Under the pieces are notes generated by a model, which was given only the letters and a program-made list of their open reading frames with translations, was not told the DNA's origin and searched no databases. From Albula goreensis (taxonomy: Eukaryota > Chordata > Actinopteri > Albuliformes > Albulidae), in assembly GCA_022829145.1 (NCBI GenBank), contig CM040746.1:3566731-3630730 (forward strand): DNA of 64,000 bases, given 5' to 3'. Shown here piece by piece: positions 60,994 to 64,000 of this stretch (position 1 is the stretch's first letter; each line of letters begins with the position of its first letter). Both the position numbers and the translations under genes were made by a program.

Positions 60994-61045
60994 CAGGAGG
61001 GAGGGAGGGAGGAGAGAGAGGGAGGGGAGGGAAGGAGGGAAAAAA
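60994..61045. repeat. purine-rich (GGGA)n tract
   Basis: GAGGGAGGGAGGGAGGAGAG and similar words with near mirror symmetry, a composition prone to triplex (H-DNA) formation. Confidence 0.75.
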
Positions 61046-61334
61046 TAGCCTATTCATCCCTCACTCATTGAGAAAAAAGGGACAGCAGGCCCAAGAAAGC
61101 CTGCAACAGAGTGGAGTGTATGAGGAGATAATGATGGTGAGAACAGATTGACAAGGGATGAAGGAGAGGAATGACAGTGAGAATGACTGTGCGCCAAGAG
61201 CGACAGGGGGAGGGCGAGGGCGAGAGCGAGGGGACGGTGGCGGGGCGCAAATGATGGTGAGAGGAGGTGAAGTGAGAATTCGCACAAACTATGACATTTT
61301 TATGTCTTCACGGAAAACTCGTAAGTGATACCAG

Positions 61335-61730
61335 TCCTGTGCTAAACCAGCCACAACAGACCCCAGTCCTGTGCTGTGCTAATGCTAAACCTACCAAGTC
61401 ACACTGCATTCCTATGCGAATCCTAAACCAGCCACATTACAGAACGGTCCATGGCTAATGCTAAACCAGCCATCATATCACTGTGTTGTGCTAATGCTAA
61501 ACCAATCTAGTCACACTACAGTCTTATGCAAATCCTAAACCAGCCACATGACACATCGGTCCATGGCTATTGCAAAACCAGCCATCGTATTACAGTGCTG
61601 TGCTAATGCTAAACCTACCTCCTCACACTACAGTCCAATGTGAATCCTAAACCAGCCACATAACAAAACGGACCATGGCTAATGCTAAACCAGCCATCAT
61701 ATTACAGAATTGTGCTAATGCTAAGGCAGC
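61335..61730. repeat. 112-bp tandem repeat, about 3.5 copies
   Basis: AATGCTAAACC anchors at 61381, 61493 and 61605, then a relic at 61718, are spaced 112, 112 and 113 bp. TCACACTRCA anchors at 61399, 61511 and 61623 agree. Each unit contains two related halves (CTAAACCAGCCACAT and CTAAACCAGCCATCAT). Confidence 0.85.
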
Positions 61731-62411
61731 TGTGTCAGAATCCAGTCATGGATCAGTCAATCAGCCACAACAGACTGCAGGCCCTTTTTGAGCTAACGCT
61801 AAAGCAGCCACATCAGACTCCGGCCCTGTGTGTGTGGCTGGCCAAAGATTTGTTTTCAAAGCTAGAACTGAGTGTGGATCGAAAGCAAATCACAAAAACC
61901 CACGGACACTGTGGACCTACGGGAGGTATGTTCCCCTGGGCTGAGCGTTCCAGAGCCCCACGGCGGAGCATCTTTAGGGGGTGGGGGCGTGGGGGGGATT
62001 ACGCGGAATGGGGAGGAGGACGTTTTCAGACCACAGCGTTAAAATGTTCTGCAATAAAACACGGAGGAAGGTCAGGCCACATCACTGAAAATGTCACCTA
62101 GCTCCACATCTCCCTGAACTACTACTTTAAATGGGGGAAGAAAAAAAAAAAAAAAAAAAAAAGAGTGAGCCATCGCCACGGCAGCCAGCCCTGACCTTTT
62201 AGGACACATTATGGGATGGAAATGCTAATTTACAATATTTACTGACAATGTATTGTCAGAGTTTTCCCTCTCCCTCTCTTTCTCCTTCGCCTTTTTATAG
62301 GGAAGAATACATTTGCATTCTTTCAAGGTTCCAGTCAGGTAGCTGGGAGAGGACTGAGGTATAGATGCTCTACACAGCTCCCATCTGTAATGAGGGGTAA
62401 AGATGGTTCGG

Positions 62412-63070
62412 GACTCTGCAGACCCCGTGGCCCTCAGTAACAGGATTCTATAGACCCCATGGCCCTCAGTAACAGGATTCTATAGACCCCATGGCCCCTA
62501 GTTACAGGATTCTATAGACCCCATGGCTCCTAGTTACAGGATTCTGCAGACCCCGTGGCCGCTAGTTACAGGATTCTGCAATCCCCGTGGCCCCTAGTTA
62601 CAGGATTCTATAGACCCCGTGGCCCCTAGTTACAGGATTCTGTAGACCCCGTGGCCCCTAGTTACAGGATTCTGCAATCCCCGTGGCCCCTAGTTACAGG
62701 ATTCTATAGACCCCGTGGTCCCTAGTAACAGGATTTTGCAATCCCCATGGCCCCTAGTTACAGGATTCTGTAGCTCCCGTGGCCCCTAGTTACAGGATTC
62801 TACAATCCCCGTGGCCCCCAGTTACAGGATTCTGTAGCTCCCGTGGCCCCTAGTTACAGGATTCTATAGACCCCGTGGCCCCTAGTTACAGGATTCTGCA
62901 ATAGACCCCGTGGCCCCTAGTTACAGGATTCTGTAGACCCCGTGGCCCCTAGTTACAGGATTCTGCAATCCCCATGGCCCCTAGTTACAGGATTCTGTAG
63001 ACCCCATGGCCCTGAAGAGGATTCTGTAGACCCCATGGCCCTAAAGAGGATTCTGTAGACCCCCTGGTCC
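62412..63070. repeat. 32-bp minisatellite, about 20 copies, in the ctnna1 intron
   Basis: Units of TTCTGTAGACCCCGTGGCCC plus CTAGTTACAGGA. Two main variants, CTGCAATCCCC and CTATAGACCCC, are interspersed. The last few units lose GTTA and become shorter. It is unrelated in sequence to the 32-bp array at 49-51.6 kb. Confidence 0.93.
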
Positions 63071-63825
63071 TGAGGAAAAGGACCAGCCTTTCTCTCTGCC
63101 GTTTGTGAGAAAAAAAAAAATTGTTCTACAATGAAACAATCCGCACAAAACACGAGGACACACAGTTGTACCTGTGTTCACTCACTCTCTCACATGGCAC
63201 AGTCCTGGGTTAACAGAGCAAAATGATTCCAGATCATGTGAAATCAGCCATATAAGTATGCAAACAAGTACGGCATGCATTGCATATGGCAATATTGACT
63301 GAAACATGAGATGTGGAACATAATGCGTGAGTGGGGGAGGAGCGGTTTTCTCTGTAAAGAGGAAGGACACCCGGTGGGTGGAGAAGCTGCTGGTCTACGT
63401 CAGGGTATGGCTGACCCCACGCTAAAGCTTTGGTGAAGCATTTGGAAAACATGAACAAACAAACATTTATTACACACCAAAGATTTCTCTCCTGCTCCGA
63501 GTAGCCTCTTCTAACTGACGTTCCTGCCTGGATATGGCGGTATGCCAAACGGAGGCAGTAATTTAGGGGTCCCACCTTTTGCTATGCAAATTAATTTTAC
63601 TATCTTTTTAAGACAATCACATCATGGAGGGCAGGTCAAAGCAGAATTCAAGCACGAGGCACAACTACCTCGAGATGAGTGTAAATATATTGGTTCCCTA
63701 GAGAGGCTCAGAAAAGCAATGGCTGGAATCTCAAAGGAAGCAAATATGAACTGTGGAATAATATCAAGGACTCCCTGTGTTTCCGTAAAATGAGAAACCG
63801 CCCCCTGGGACTGCAGTCACTGGTG

Positions 63826-64000
63826 ACACACCACACACACACACGCGCACACGCGCACACACACACACAAGCAAGCAAGCAAGCAAGCACATAAACGTAC
63901 AAGGCGCGTGCACACACAAGCACATATCGCACGCGTATTTACAAACGCATGTGCGCTCACACAAACTCACAAATATACAGACGCGCACATGCGCGCACAC
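63826..64000. repeat. CA/CG alternating tract with (AAGC)n
   Basis: (CA)n with CGCG interruptions, a (CAAG)n run (about 63869-63889), then CACACG/CGCGCA words up to the window edge. It is prone to Z-DNA. Confidence 0.85.

Larger units (their letters stand above)
59203..64000 (-). other. ctnna1: ctnna1 upstream intron, partial
   Basis: At least 4.8 kb of intron sequence lies 5' of the penultimate exon and runs off the window. It contains (CA)n at 60098-60131, a long pyrimidine-rich stretch at 60360-60775, a purine-rich stretch at 60994-61045, a 112-bp tandem repeat (about 61335-61730), a poly(A) run of about 22 bases at 62141-62162, a 32-bp minisatellite (62412-63070) and a CA/CG alternating tract at the edge. 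No exon was recognised. Confidence 0.8.

Noticed and set aside
61682-62101. 139-codon open frame in the ctnna1 upstream intron
   Set aside because: Begins inside the 112-bp repeat, lies opposite to ctnna1, has no recognised domain and no splice support.

Overview
The window is vertebrate genomic DNA, most likely from a ray-finned fish. It holds split coding sequence with GT-AG introns, long gene-free stretches, abundant (TG)n and (CA)n tracts, and relics of Tc1/mariner, hAT, tRNA-derived SINE and LTR elements of the kinds common in fish genomes. There is no bacterial or viral gene organisation, no rRNA and no CRISPR.

Only one gene is recognisable with confidence: the 3' end of an alpha-catenin gene (best match ctnna1, alpha-E-catenin) on the minus strand. 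Its last two coding exons lie at 59202-59068 and 54957-54667. They are separated by a 4.1 kb intron that carries a complete-looking non-autonomous hAT element with a perfect 8-bp target duplication. The 3' UTR runs to a likely poly(A) signal near 53.95 kb. The intron upstream of 59202 continues past the right edge of the window.

The roughly 53 kb to the left of ctnna1 has no gene I can support. It has two components. The first is single-copy intergenic DNA, parts of which (near 9.2-9.7, 17.4-18.1, 38.1-38.3, 46.4-46.6 and 47.4-47.7 kb) look like candidate non-coding regulatory sequence. The second is an unusual density of tandem arrays with units of 257 bp (x2), 48 bp, 22 bp, 56 bp, 48 bp (a second, unrelated family), 182 bp, 47 bp, 53 bp (degenerate), 46 bp and 32 bp. 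A 112-bp array and another 32-bp array lie inside the ctnna1 intron.

The most complex locus is 28.1-34.9 kb. A 48-bp minisatellite is split by about 19 copies of a 182-bp satellite and by DNA-transposon relics, and then interrupted again by a probable solo LTR with a clean 4-bp target duplication. At 36.0-37.2 kb a 47-bp minisatellite appears to be an amplified piece of a tRNA-derived SINE head. Many open reading frames in this window are by-products of stop-free repeats whose unit length is a multiple of three, and should not be read as genes. No new multi-gene system is visible; the main interest is repeat biology and possible cis-regulatory DNA next to ctnna1.
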